Assembly: GCA_900550745.1 (NCBI GenBank)
Contig: URTO01000083.1
Span: forward strand, 1-7,695
DNA: 7,695 nt
Direction: 5' to 3'
Source of the DNA: an uncultured Desulfovibrio sp.
Lineage (GTDB): Bacteria > Desulfobacterota > Desulfovibrionia > Desulfovibrionales > Desulfovibrionaceae
Shown here: piece by piece, positions 1 through 6,030 of the stretch
How positions within the stretch are numbered: position 1 is the stretch's first letter
How the letters are laid out: each line of letters opens with the position of its first letter
Notes under the pieces: generated by a model
The model's database searches: none
The model's input: only the letters and a program-made list of their open reading frames with translations
What the model was told of the DNA's origin: nothing
Position numbers and translations under genes: made by a program

Positions 1-27
1 CTCCAGAGCCTTGCGGATCAAAACGGA

Positions 28-188
28 AGCTGTGGCATAGTATGTGGTTGTTTCACCTCCACAGCGCGGTGAAAATACGGCCTTTTTCTCCAGTTTTCCC
101 CTTGGCGGAATCCACGGCAAGGCATTTTGCCGGTTATTCCTTTGGAACTTCAAGGAAAAAAGCATCAATCATTTTCTATGGCGCAGCC
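28..188. mobile_element. MITE-like element, copy 1 (left end degenerate)
   Basis: This is a non-coding AT-richer element homologous to 484-644 and 5645-5806. Its right end reads, on the minus strand, GGCTGCGCCATAG. Its left end, AGCTGTGGCATAG, matches that at 10 of 13 positions, so the ends form an imperfect terminal inverted repeat. Inside are hairpins: TTTCAC/GTGAAA, CGGCAA/TTGCCG (6 bp, 6-base loop) and TTCCTT/AAGGAA. No transposase is encoded. No matching target duplication flanks this copy. Its right flank is instead the same 44 bases that follow copy 2, so it probably arrived as part of a larger duplicated block rather than by its own insertion. Confidence 0.65.
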
Positions 189-232
189 ATAACGCAAAGA
201 ACGGAGCAGGCCCCTTATAGCCGGATACGTTC
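36..232. repeat. 197 bp block duplication, copy A (partner 492-688)
   Basis: This block aligns without gaps to 492-688, with 6 mismatches by my count (about 97% identity). It holds nearly all of MITE copy 1 plus 44 further bases (189-232), the last 17 of which match the 3' end of the ClC gene, stop codon included. To the right, at 233, the sequence switches abruptly to the body of a YgjP-type gene. The block is therefore the likely cause of that gene's truncation. The first 27 bases of the window show no recognisable feature. Confidence 0.85.
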
Positions 233-435
233 GCGGAGAAAGCCGCCCTCCGGGGCAGGCGTGGGGGAAGGACGACTTCCACCTTCCCCGTGCGGGTCAC
301 CCGGATGAGCGTGCGCTTGCGACGGGCCGATCCCCGGCGGATGGTGAAAGCGATGGACTGCCCGTTCCAGGAAAGGCGTTCGATACCCTCCTCAGGGCCT
401 TCGGCTGGTTTATGGGCAAAGCAAGAGAACCGCAC
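169..435 (-). pseudogene. Truncated YgjP-type (DUF45/M48-like) metallopeptidase gene, 5' fragment
   Basis: The minus-strand frame starts at a GTG (435-433), with AAGGAG (447-442) six bases upstream, a good ribosome binding site. The first ~67 residues resemble the N-terminal strand region of YgjP-like metallopeptidases: a basic RRGSARRKR stretch, then IRVTRTGKVEVVLPPRLP. The zinc-binding HExxH part is absent. At position 232 the frame runs into the duplicated repeat block, adds about 20 unrelated residues and stops at 169, giving 88 residues. Family members are usually over 200 residues, so this should lack activity. It lies downstream of the ClC gene on the same strand, separated by MITE copy 2. 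The family call rests on a short N-terminal pattern only. Confidence 0.6.
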
Positions 436-483
436 GGAACACTCCTTGAAAGCAGGGAAAGGGCGCCATAAGCGGAATAACGG

Positions 484-644
484 GGCCCTGTCATAGTATG
501 TGGTTGTTTCATTTCCACAGCGCGGTGAAAATACGGCCTTTTCCTTCAGTTTTCCCCCTGGCGGAATCCACGGCAAGGCATTTTGCCGGTTATTCCTTTG
601 GAACTTCAAGGAAAAAAGCATCAACCATTTTCTATGGCGCAGCC
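484..644. mobile_element. MITE-like element, copy 2
   Basis: The left end GGCCCTGTCATAG differs at one base from the left end of copy 3. The right end, read on the minus strand, is GGCTGCGCCATAG. ATAACG lies just left of the element (477-482) and again just right of it (645-650). This looks like a target-site duplication that was once 8 bp and has decayed at two positions. Removing the element leaves a short intergenic gap between the ClC stop codon and the ribosome binding site of the ygjP fragment, so this copy probably marks the original insertion. No ORF of its own is credible. Confidence 0.75.
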
Positions 645-688
645 ATAACGCAAAGAACGGAGCAGGCCCCTTATAGCCGGATACGTTC
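492..688. repeat. 197 bp block duplication, copy B (partner 36-232)
   Basis: This is the partner of 36-232 and probably the source copy. Here the 3' end of the block runs continuously into the intact ClC coding sequence, and its MITE is flanked by a plausible target duplication. The last 18 bases (671-688) encode the C-terminal residues ERIRL and the stop of the ClC gene on the minus strand. Confidence 0.85.
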
Positions 689-1975
689 CTTGAGGGAATC
701 ATAAACAGGGGGGCAGCGCAGGAGGCTGGCGACCTTACAGGCGATCAGCCCCGCGAGCAGGCTGCCCGGAAGGCAGGTGTACGTACCCGACATCTCCGTG
801 ACGAGGACAACGCCCGTCAGCGGCGCGCGTACCGTTGCCGCGAAATAGCTCACCATGCCGAACAGCACATACGGCTGCGCCGAACCGGACGCCAGCCCAT
901 GCGCCGCCAATGCCGAGACGGGCAGATCCGCCCAGAGCCTCCCCCACAGCGCGCCGAGGCACAGGATAGGCATAAGGAGGCCGCCCGGAATGGCCGCGAC
1001 GGTGCTGTATTGGGCGAACAGGTACTTGAACGCCAGCAAAAGGAGAAGCGTCTTCAGGGCCACATCGTGCTCGCCCACGAAGATGATCAGGCCCTCCCCC
1101 CCGCCGATCAGCAGGGGCGCGAACAGCGCGAGGCATCCGGCAAGCAGCAGCGGCGGCAAGGCCCTCCAGCGATCCGGGATCAACGTCTGTCCGGCCTCCC
1201 TGTCGTGGAGCCACAGGAGGGTCTTGTTGTACCCTACCCCAAGCACCCCGAATACCGCACCCTCCAGCGCCACGATCCAGAAGGAGGACAGCGGAGGGGC
1301 CTCGAACCCGGCAAAAGGAAGGATGCGCCCCATGCCGAACACGATGCGGATCATGAGGTGCGCGCCAAGGGCCGCCGCGCACGCCGCCACCAGCAGCGAA
1401 GCATCCCTCCGGGACTTCATTTCCTCAAAGGCGAACAGCACCCCAGCGGCGGGCGCGCCGAAGGCGGCGGCAAGGCCTGCCACGGCCCCGGCCACGACAT
1501 AAGGGCTCCCGGTCAGGGCGTGCGGGGCCGAGGGCCTCCAAAGCGCATGGAACCCCGCGCCCACGGCCCCGCCCATTTGAATGCTCGGCCCTTCCCGGCC
1601 AAGGGCAAGCCCGCCGAACAACGCCAGCCAGCTCCCCAAAAATTTTGCAGACAGCACGCGCCACCATGTGAAGGAAAGACGCCCGGCCAAAGCCAGCTCC
1701 GTCTGCGGAATGCCCGAACCGCTGATGAGCGGCTCCTCCCTGACGATACGCCGGAGGATCACGGCCAGCGCAGCCAGCACGCCGAACCAGATCGGTATTG
1801 TCCACCACACCTCACGCCAACCTTCCAGCCAAAGCGCCACACGCGCCGCGGCCCGATCGTGGGACAAACGGAGAAGGCCGACCACGCACCCGGCGCAAAG
1901 CCCAACCGCCAACCCGCGCATGGCCAGCATGGGCAGGACGGACTTTGCGGATGCGGAATAAATCGGATTGGACAT
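671..1975 (-). CDS. ClC-family H+/Cl- exchange transporter
   Basis: This 434-residue inner-membrane protein should swap chloride for protons, as E. coli ClcA does (473 residues). The selectivity-filter signatures are in order: GSGIP (86-90), GREGP with the gating glutamate E128 (126-130), and GGLLMP (331-336). The tyrosine that coordinates the central anion in ClcA is matched by Y399 in GTYTCLP. FAFEEM carries E185 at the place of the internal proton glutamate (E203 of ClcA), which favours an exchanger over a channel. GSGIP argues for chloride rather than the fluoride-specific branch. The ATG at 1975 is chosen because AAGGAG (1988-1983) lies eight bases upstream and the hydrophobic N-terminus follows. 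The open frame extends upstream to 2263, but that part runs through GC-rich leader repeats and is not family-like. There are no C-terminal CBS domains. Confidence 0.93.
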   Translation of the reverse strand: MSNPIYSASAKSVLPMLAMRGLAVGLCAGCVVGLLRLSHDRAAARVALWLEGWREVWWTIPIWFGVLAALAVILRRIVREEPLISGSGIPQTELALAGRLSFTWWRVLSAKFLGSWLALFGGLALGREGPSIQMGGAVGAGFHALWRPSAPHALTGSPYVVAGAVAGLAAAFGAPAAGVLFAFEEMKSRRDASLLVAACAAALGAHLMIRIVFGMGRILPFAGFEAPPLSSFWIVALEGAVFGVLGVGYNKTLLWLHDREAGQTLIPDRWRALPPLLLAGCLALFAPLLIGGGEGLIIFVGEHDVALKTLLLLLAFKYLFAQYSTVAAIPGGLLMPILCLGALWGRLWADLPVSALAAHGLASGSAQPYVLFGMVSYFAATVRAPLTGVVLVTEMSGTYTCLPGSLLAGLIACKVASLLRCPPVYDSLKERIRL

Positions 1976-1991
1976 GGAACCTGCTCCTTGT

Positions 1992-2140
1992 TCACGCCCC
2001 CCCACATACAGGAGGAACGGCAAAGCATGACATCGACGCCGCGCATGCAGATCCACGTCCCCCCGCACACGGGAGGAGCAACCTTGCATCGCCCCAACGC
2101 CTCTTTCCGCGCCATCACGCCCCCCGCACGCCGGAGGAAC
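1992..2140 (-). promoter_or_regulatory. Triple hairpin repeat in the ClC gene leader
   Basis: Three related ~27-base units start at about 1992, 2053 and 2115, spaced 61 and 62 bases. On the plus strand each reads CACG, a run of six or seven C/T, a short CACA-like loop, then GGAGGA. On the minus strand, the sense strand for the ClC gene, each unit folds: CCTCCCG-TGTG-CGGGGGG in unit 2, a 6 bp stem in unit 3 and a 5 bp stem in unit 1. The imperfect pairs become U-G wobbles only in minus-strand RNA, which favours that strand as functional. The spacing is not a multiple of three, so the units are not a coding repeat. The CCTCCT arm of unit 1 could also pair with the AGGAG of the ClC ribosome binding site. 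The regulatory role is inference. Confidence 0.5.
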
Positions 2141-2159
2141 GAACCTCCATGATGAGACA

Positions 2160-2235
2160 ACCCGCTTTTGTTTGATACTATTTATTCCATATTGCCTTAT
2201 GGGTGAATATTCCGTACTTCTGCCTGAAAGTGTCA
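2160..2235. promoter_or_regulatory. AT-rich divergent promoter region (approximate)
   Basis: Between the divergent ClC and DsrE-like genes the sequence turns sharply AT-rich, with stretches such as GATACTATTTATTCC and TGAATATTCC. This is the natural place for promoters in both directions. I could not place convincing -35/-10 pairs, so only the region is marked. Confidence 0.3.
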
Positions 2236-2274
2236 TCGAAAACAGCACAAGCCACCCTGTCAAAGGAGACTATC

Positions 2275-2622
2275 ATGTTTTACGACCTGCTCGTGCATGT
2301 GGATCTGCCTGATGAATCCCGCTTCGTCATGGCCCTCGGCAATATCAGCAACTATCTCGCCGCGCTGAACGGCGAACCCTGCACCGTCGTCCTGCTCGCC
2401 AACGGCGGGGCGGCCCGTTTCCTCGCCCGGAAAGACAACGCGCAAACTGAAACCATCGAGAAGCTGGCCCAAGCCGGGGTTTCCTTCCGCGTGTGCGCCA
2501 ACGCCATGAAGAAGGTCCCCATCACCAAGGAAGACCTGCTCCCCTGCGTTGAAGTCGTACCCGCCGGCGTTGTGGAGCTCGTCCGCCTCCAGCGCGAAAA
2601 CTTCGCCTACATCAAGCCGTGA
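2275..2622 (+). CDS. DsrE-family small cytoplasmic protein
   Basis: This 115-residue protein has the DsrE/DsrF-like (YchN-type) pattern: an N-terminal beta strand and loop (FYDLLVHVDLPDE), a helix, VVLLANGGA (38-46), a second helix ending in AQAGVSFRVCANAM (65-78), and a C-terminal VPAGVVELVRLQ (95-106). Cysteines lie at 36, 74 and 91. C74, in the VCANAM motif, sits where many family members carry the sulfur-handling cysteine. Relatives take part in sulfur relay or have unknown roles; no dsrAB or tus genes are visible here, so the substrate is unknown. The ATG at 2275 follows AAAGGAG (2262-2268) at good spacing. An upstream in-frame ATG at 2203 is rejected because it has no ribosome binding site and would add non-conserved residues. 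The gene is monocistronic, ending at the terminator at 2665. Confidence 0.85.
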   Translation: MFYDLLVHVDLPDESRFVMALGNISNYLAALNGEPCTVVLLANGGAARFLARKDNAQTETIEKLAQAGVSFRVCANAMKKVPITKEDLLPCVEVVPAGVVELVRLQRENFAYIKP

Positions 2623-2664
2623 TCCCCAAAACAGCCGGGGCCCCGTTGTCCTCAAGGCCCTTTC

Positions 2665-2701
2665 CCCTCCACCGAAGCCTTCGGCGGAGGGCTTCCTTTT
2701 T
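2665..2701 (+). terminator. Rho-independent terminator after the DsrE-like gene
   Basis: CCTCC-A-CCGAA, loop GCC, then TTCGG-C-GGAGG make a 10 bp stem with one mismatch, followed by GCTTCCTTTTT. It lies 43 bases after the stop codon and only 11 bases before the beta-lactamase ATG. The beta-lactamase either has a promoter inside this gap or relies on read-through. Confidence 0.85.
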
Positions 2702-2712
2702 ATGAAGGCAAC

Positions 2713-3513
2713 ATGAAAAAGCACATCCTCATAGGCGCCCTCTTCGCGCTCGCGCTGCTCGCCTCCGTGGTGCGGGCTTCGGAAACCGTCGAACAAACCG
2801 ATCTGGCGGATATGTTCCAAGGCTTTGACGGCACGTTCATCATGTACGACGAAGGGGCAGGCCGCTATACGGTCTTCAACAAAGCCCGGAGCGAAACCCG
2901 CTTTTCCCCCTGCTCCACCTTCAAGGTTTTCCATGCGCTCATCGGGCTGGACAGCGGCGTTCTGGATCGCGACGACGCCCGCACCCTCATGAAATGGAAC
3001 GGCAAGCCCTCCTCCATCGCCGCGTGGAACCATGACCAGACGCTGGCTTCCGCCATGCGCCATTCGGTGGTCTGGTACTTCCAGCGCGTCGCAGCGGGCA
3101 TCGGAGAGGAACGGATGCGGCGGGGGCTGGATCGCATCGGCTACGGCAACCGCGACATTTCCGGGGGGCTGACCCGGTTCTGGCTCCAGTCCTCGCTCAA
3201 GATTTCCCCGCGCGAACAAGTCGGCCTCCTGCGCGCCCTCTTCAACGGATCCCTGCCCTTCGCCGCCGAGGACATCGCCGTCGTCAAGCGGGACATCACG
3301 CTGTCCTCCAAGGACGGCGTGCGCTTCATGGGCAAGACAGGCTCAGGCTCGGACGGTACCGGCAGGAGCGCCATCGGCTGGTTCGTCGGCGGCGTGGAAA
3401 CCCAACATAACCGCTGGTCATTCGCCGTGAACATCCAAGGGCCGGACGCCTCCGGCATACGGGCCAGAGGTATAGCGGAAGCGGCGCTCAGGCGGCTCAA
3501 CATCCTGCCCTAG
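2713..3513 (+). CDS. Class D (OXA-type) beta-lactamase
   Basis: This 266-residue periplasmic serine beta-lactamase hydrolyses the beta-lactam ring through an acyl-enzyme. All class D signatures are present in order and at typical distances: the active-site S68-T-F-K71, whose lysine is normally carboxylated; S118-V-V120 (the S-x-V motif); Y144-G-N146; W157 in FWLQSSLKIS, matching the tryptophan that stabilises the carboxylated lysine; and K208-T-G210. Residues 1-22 form a signal peptide (MKKH, a hydrophobic core, then VRAS). The start is the ATG at 2713, with AAGG a few bases upstream. Base composition matches the neighbours and no mobile element abuts it, so it looks resident rather than recently acquired. 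Substrate range, including any carbapenemase activity, cannot be read from motifs alone. Confidence 0.95.
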   Translation: MKKHILIGALFALALLASVVRASETVEQTDLADMFQGFDGTFIMYDEGAGRYTVFNKARSETRFSPCSTFKVFHALIGLDSGVLDRDDARTLMKWNGKPSSIAAWNHDQTLASAMRHSVVWYFQRVAAGIGEERMRRGLDRIGYGNRDISGGLTRFWLQSSLKISPREQVGLLRALFNGSLPFAAEDIAVVKRDITLSSKDGVRFMGKTGSGSDGTGRSAIGWFVGGVETQHNRWSFAVNIQGPDASGIRARGIAEAALRRLNILP

Positions 3514-3532
3514 CGTCCCCGCCCCCCGGAAA

Positions 3533-3547
3533 GGCGGTTGCGCCGCC
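3533..3547 (+). terminator. Weak hairpin after the beta-lactamase gene
   Basis: GGCGG, loop TTGCG, CCGCC lies 20 bases after the stop codon. There is no U-tract, so a terminator role is uncertain. Confidence 0.3.
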
Positions 3548-3581
3548 GCCCCTCAAAAGCTACAGTCTTTCCGGCGGGCCA

Positions 3582-3619
3582 CCCGCTCACTGTCCCCGTG
3601 CCCCACACGGGGCGGCGGG
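3582..3619 (+). promoter_or_regulatory. Nested stem-loop in the yhdT-panF leader
   Basis: An inner perfect stem CCCCGTG/CACGGGG (3594-3600 with 3606-3612, loop CCCCA) sits inside an outer CCCGC/GCGGG stem (3582-3586 with 3615-3619). It lies about 80 bases before yhdT. It could be a leader structure or a terminator lacking a U-tract for the upstream gene. It matches no riboswitch that I recognise. Confidence 0.35.
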
Positions 3620-3696
3620 CGCATCCATAAGCGCGGGCCGATTTCGCCGTGCGGCCTGCTTCCAGCCTCATCGTTACTCTAACCCCATGAAACGCC

Positions 3697-4023
3697 ATGA
3701 ACAAACCTTTCAAGCAGGATTGGCGCTACGCGCAGGCCAACCGCGAAGCCCTGCTGACGCTGGGGGCCTATGGCCTGTATTTCGTCTGGTGGTACGCGTG
3801 CGCCTATGGGCTCGGCGGCGGCGACCCGGAAGGGTACACGTACATCTTCGGCCTGCCCGCATGGTTTTTCCTGAGCTGCATCGCGGGGTATCCGCTGCTG
3901 TCGGCGCTCCTGTGGTTCATGGTCCGCCGGTTCTTTAAAGATATCCCTCTCGATGAGGAAAGCGGCCCCCAAAAGCGGGAAAGCCCTGAAGCCGCCGGCG
4001 AGCGCCGCCCGGAGGCCTCCTGA
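3697..4023 (+). CDS. yhdT: YhdT family (DUF997) small membrane protein, PanF partner
   Basis: This 108-residue protein has two predicted membrane helices, roughly residues 19-40 (LLTLGAYGLYFVWWYACAYGLG) and 53-76. The sequence after the second helix, RRFFKDIPLDEES, matches the conserved end of E. coli YhdT, which is about 80 residues; this protein adds a hydrophilic tail of ~25 residues. YhdT is encoded next to the pantothenate symporter in many bacteria, but its function is unknown; a small accessory subunit is the usual guess. The stop TGA (4021-4023) overlaps the panF ATG by one base, pointing to translational coupling. The ATG at 3697 is the only reasonable start because an in-frame TGA lies at 3688-3690. 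There is no clear Shine-Dalgarno sequence, which is unusual for this window. Confidence 0.85.
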   Translation: MNKPFKQDWRYAQANREALLTLGAYGLYFVWWYACAYGLGGGDPEGYTYIFGLPAWFFLSCIAGYPLLSALLWFMVRRFFKDIPLDEESGPQKRESPEAAGERRPEAS

Positions 4024-5516
4024 TGGCCCAGCTCAGCACCATCGCCCCGGTCGTCATCTATCTGGCCCTGTCCTTCCTCGCCGCGCTGTGGGCCCGGAAA
4101 CAATCCCAAAAGACATCGGACTCCCACGGGTTCATTGAGGAATATTTCATCGGAGGCCGCTCCATGGGCGGCTTCGTGCTCGCCATGTCCATCATCGCCA
4201 GCTACACCAGCGCGAGCAGCTTCGTGGGCGGGCCGGGGGTAGCCTACAAGCTCGGCCTGAGCTGGGTCCTGCTGGCCATGATCCAAGTCCCCACGACCTT
4301 CCTCACGCTCGGCGTGCTCGGCAAGCGCTTCGCCATCATGGCCCGCAAAACCCGCTCCGTGACCCTGACCGACTTCCTGCGCGCCCGCTACCGCAGCGAC
4401 GCCGTGGTCATCCTCTGCTCGCTGGCCCTGCTGATCTTCTTCATGGCGGCCATGCTGGCCCAATTCATCGGAGGGGCGCGGCTCTTTCAGGCCGTGACCG
4501 GCTATCCCTACATCGTCGGGCTGGCGCTCTTCGGGTTCACGGTCATCCTGTACACCGCCGTGGGCGGCTTCCGGGCCGTGGTGCTCACCGACGCCATCCA
4601 GGGCATGGTCATGGTTTTCGCCTCCGTCGTGGTGCTCGTCGCCGTGGTCAACGCGGGCGGCGGGATGGAACGCTGCGTCGCCACCCTCAAGGCCATCGAT
4701 CCCGGCCTGATCACGCCCACCGGCCCCGGCGGAACAGTCCCCCAGCCCATGATCCTGTCCTTTTGGGTACTCGTGGGCCTCGGCATCCTCGGCCTGCCCC
4801 AGACCTCGCAGAAATGTATGGGCTACAAGGATTCGCGCTCCATGCACGACGCCATGATCATGGGGACGCTCATCATCGGGTTCCTCCTCCTGTGCGTACA
4901 CCTTGCCGGGACGCTGGGCCGCGCCGTCATCCCCGATCTGCCCGCCGGGGATCTGGCTATGCCCACGCTGATCATGGAGCTGCTTTCGCCTTTCTGGGCG
5001 GGCGTGTTCATCGCCGGGCCGCTGGCGGCGATCATGTCCACGGTGGATTCCATGCTCCTGCTCGCCTCCGCCGCGATCATCAAGGATCTGTACATCCATT
5101 ACGGGCTGAAAGGCGACGCGTCGCGTATGACGCCCGCACGCCTGCAAACCATGAGCCTCGCCTGCACCGCCGTCATCGGGCTCATCGTTTTCGCCTCCGC
5201 CATCGAACCGCCGGATCTGCTGGTCTGGATCAACCTCTTCGCATTCGGCGGGCTTGAAGCCGTCTTCCTCTGGCCGATCATCCTCGGCCTCTACTGGAAG
5301 GAAGCCAACGCCTCCGGCGCGGTCGCCTCCATCGTGACGGGCGTCGCCTGCTTCTTCGCCCTCAGCATCCTCAAGCCCGGCATGGGCGGCATCCATGCCA
5401 TCGTGCCCACCTCCATCGCCGCCTTCGCCGCATTCGTCATCGGCGCAAAATGCGGACGCCCGGCCTCGGACGACGTCATCCGCCTGTTCTGGGGCGAAGG
5501 GGACGGGACAAACTGA
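4023..5516 (+). CDS. panF: Sodium/pantothenate symporter
   Basis: This 497-residue inner-membrane protein of the solute:sodium symporter family imports pantothenate with Na+, feeding CoA synthesis. It matches E. coli PanF (483 residues) along its length: EYFIGGRSMGG (40-50), SASSFVGGPGVAYK (63-76), ARKTRSVTLTDFLRARY (107-123), the family signature TAVGGFRAVVLTDAIQG (178-194), GRAVIPDLPAGDL (299-311), AAIMSTVDSMLL (335-346; its serine/threonine residues lie where the second Na+ site is in this fold), and FGGLEAVFLWPIILGLYW. About 13 hydrophobic segments are visible. It starts at the ATG overlapping the yhdT stop. The pantothenate kinase gene coaX lies about 1.3 kb downstream in a separate unit. 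Nothing is truncated or unusual. Confidence 0.95.
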   Translation: MAQLSTIAPVVIYLALSFLAALWARKQSQKTSDSHGFIEEYFIGGRSMGGFVLAMSIIASYTSASSFVGGPGVAYKLGLSWVLLAMIQVPTTFLTLGVLGKRFAIMARKTRSVTLTDFLRARYRSDAVVILCSLALLIFFMAAMLAQFIGGARLFQAVTGYPYIVGLALFGFTVILYTAVGGFRAVVLTDAIQGMVMVFASVVVLVAVVNAGGGMERCVATLKAIDPGLITPTGPGGTVPQPMILSFWVLVGLGILGLPQTSQKCMGYKDSRSMHDAMIMGTLIIGFLLLCVHLAGTLGRAVIPDLPAGDLAMPTLIMELLSPFWAGVFIAGPLAAIMSTVDSMLLLASAAIIKDLYIHYGLKGDASRMTPARLQTMSLACTAVIGLIVFASAIEPPDLLVWINLFAFGGLEAVFLWPIILGLYWKEANASGAVASIVTGVACFFALSILKPGMGGIHAIVPTSIAAFAAFVIGAKCGRPASDDVIRLFWGEGDGTN

Positions 5517-5549
5517 ACGCATGACGCTCTTGGGGGGAACGTTTTTGAA

Positions 5550-5589
5550 GAAAAGGGGGAGCAGCGCCCCATACTTTCCCCCTCTTTTC
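5550..5589 (+). terminator. Terminator-like hairpin after panF
   Basis: GAAAA-GGGGGA (5550-5560) pairs with TCCCCC-TC-TTTTC (5577-5589) with a two-base bulge and a 16-base loop. The A-rich and T-rich arm ends are typical of bidirectional terminators, although no separate U-tract follows. It lies 33 bases after the panF stop. Confidence 0.5.
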
Positions 5590-5616
5590 CCCAAAATCCA
5601 GCCCTCCCTTTCCAAT

Positions 5617-5642
5617 GGCTTTTCCAAGCACGGCTTTTCCAA
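5617..5642. repeat. Short direct repeat next to MITE copy 3
   Basis: GGCTTTTCCAA occurs at 5617-5627 and again at 5632-5642, a 15-base step. The second copy overlaps the MITE target site TTCCAAAT. It may simply be a simple-sequence target. Confidence 0.6.
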
Positions 5643-5644
5643 AT

Positions 5645-5806
5645 GGCTCTGTCATAGTGTGTGGTTGTTTCATCTCCGCAGCACGGTGAAAAGACAGCCT
5701 TTTTCTCCAGTTTTCCCTTTGGCTGAATCCATAGTTGAGGCGTTTTTCTGGTTATTTCTTTGGAATTTCAAAGAAAAAAGCACCAACCATTTTCTAGGAC
5801 ACAGCC
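5645..5806. mobile_element. MITE-like element, copy 3, with inverted repeats and 8 bp target duplication
   Basis: This is the cleanest copy. The left end is GGCTCTGTCATAG; the right end read on the minus strand is GGCTGTGTCCTAG (11 of 13 match). The element is 162 bp and is flanked on both sides by TTCCAAAT (5637-5644 and 5807-5814), a perfect 8 bp target-site duplication. It aligns to copies 1 and 2 over its whole length with a one-base insertion. It is more diverged internally: the CGGCAA/TTGCCG hairpin is lost, while a TTCTTTG/CAAAGAA hairpin remains. No transposase is encoded, so it must depend on one elsewhere. IS families that make 8 bp duplications, such as ISL3, IS6 and IS1595, are candidates for the parent; I cannot choose between them. 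Confidence 0.85.
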
Positions 5807-5886
5807 TTCCAAATATCGAAAAGGCGAATGGTTCCCCCTCGTCAGTTCGCTCCATGAACGCATGAGCGAAATCTTGTATTAGATCT

Positions 5887-6030
5887 GACCTAGGCTACGG
5901 TTAGGGGCTCCCTATGAACGTAAGGGAGAACCCTTGCCGCACCGAGGTCGAGAAGCTGGGTGCTCTTCTCGGACACGGGGCGGGCACACGCTCAGGGGGC
6001 GGAATCCGATGGGCCGCGTATGCACAGGTC
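5887..6030 (-). ncRNA. ssrS: Candidate 6S RNA (ends approximate)
   Basis: 6S RNA binds the sigma-70 RNA polymerase holoenzyme and mimics an open promoter. Read on the minus strand, three stretches found in E. coli 6S occur in the same order: CCCCTGAGC (5998-5990), GTCCGAGAAG (5974-5965) and CAAGGGTTC (5936-5928). The fold also fits. A closing stem pairs GACCT (6030-6026) with AGGTC (5891-5887), and TACG-GG with CCGTA. Next comes a large bubble whose 5' side carries CCCTGAGC. The apical arm pairs CCGCCCCG with CGGTGCGG (one mismatch) and CGAGAAG with CTTCTCG. A small hairpin, CTCCCT/AGGGAG (5908-5928), lies on the 3' side of the bubble, as in E. coli. True ends probably extend 20-40 bases further, since 6S is usually about 180 bases. 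No protein gene explains this stretch. Confidence 0.5.

Noticed and set aside
42..704. Small plus-strand ORFs inside the MITE copies
   Set aside because: They differ between copies in where they end and encode no transposase-like sequence; copy 3 does not preserve the frame at its right end.
1992..2140. CRISPR array or fluoride riboswitch upstream of the ClC gene
   Set aside because: Only three degenerate units, with no uniform repeat and no cas gene. The fluoride riboswitch consensus is absent and the filter is GSGIP, the chloride type.
899..2152. Plus-strand open frame of 417 codons opposite the ClC gene
   Set aside because: Low-complexity, proline/arginine/glutamine-rich product antisense to a well-recognised transporter; no ribosome binding site of note.
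1976..2263. N-terminal extension of the ClC protein by 96 residues
   Set aside because: The added residues translate the leader repeats, have no transporter similarity, and a proper AAGGAG sits before the ATG at 1975.
2260..3219. Minus-strand open frame opposite the DsrE-like and beta-lactamase genes
   Set aside because: It crosses two real genes and a terminator and has no recognisable domain.
3804..5642. Long minus-strand open frame of 612 codons opposite yhdT-panF
   Set aside because: It is the shadow of panF in GC-rich DNA: the product is a run of G, H, D, E and Q with no fold-like pattern, while the plus strand is a clear PanF.
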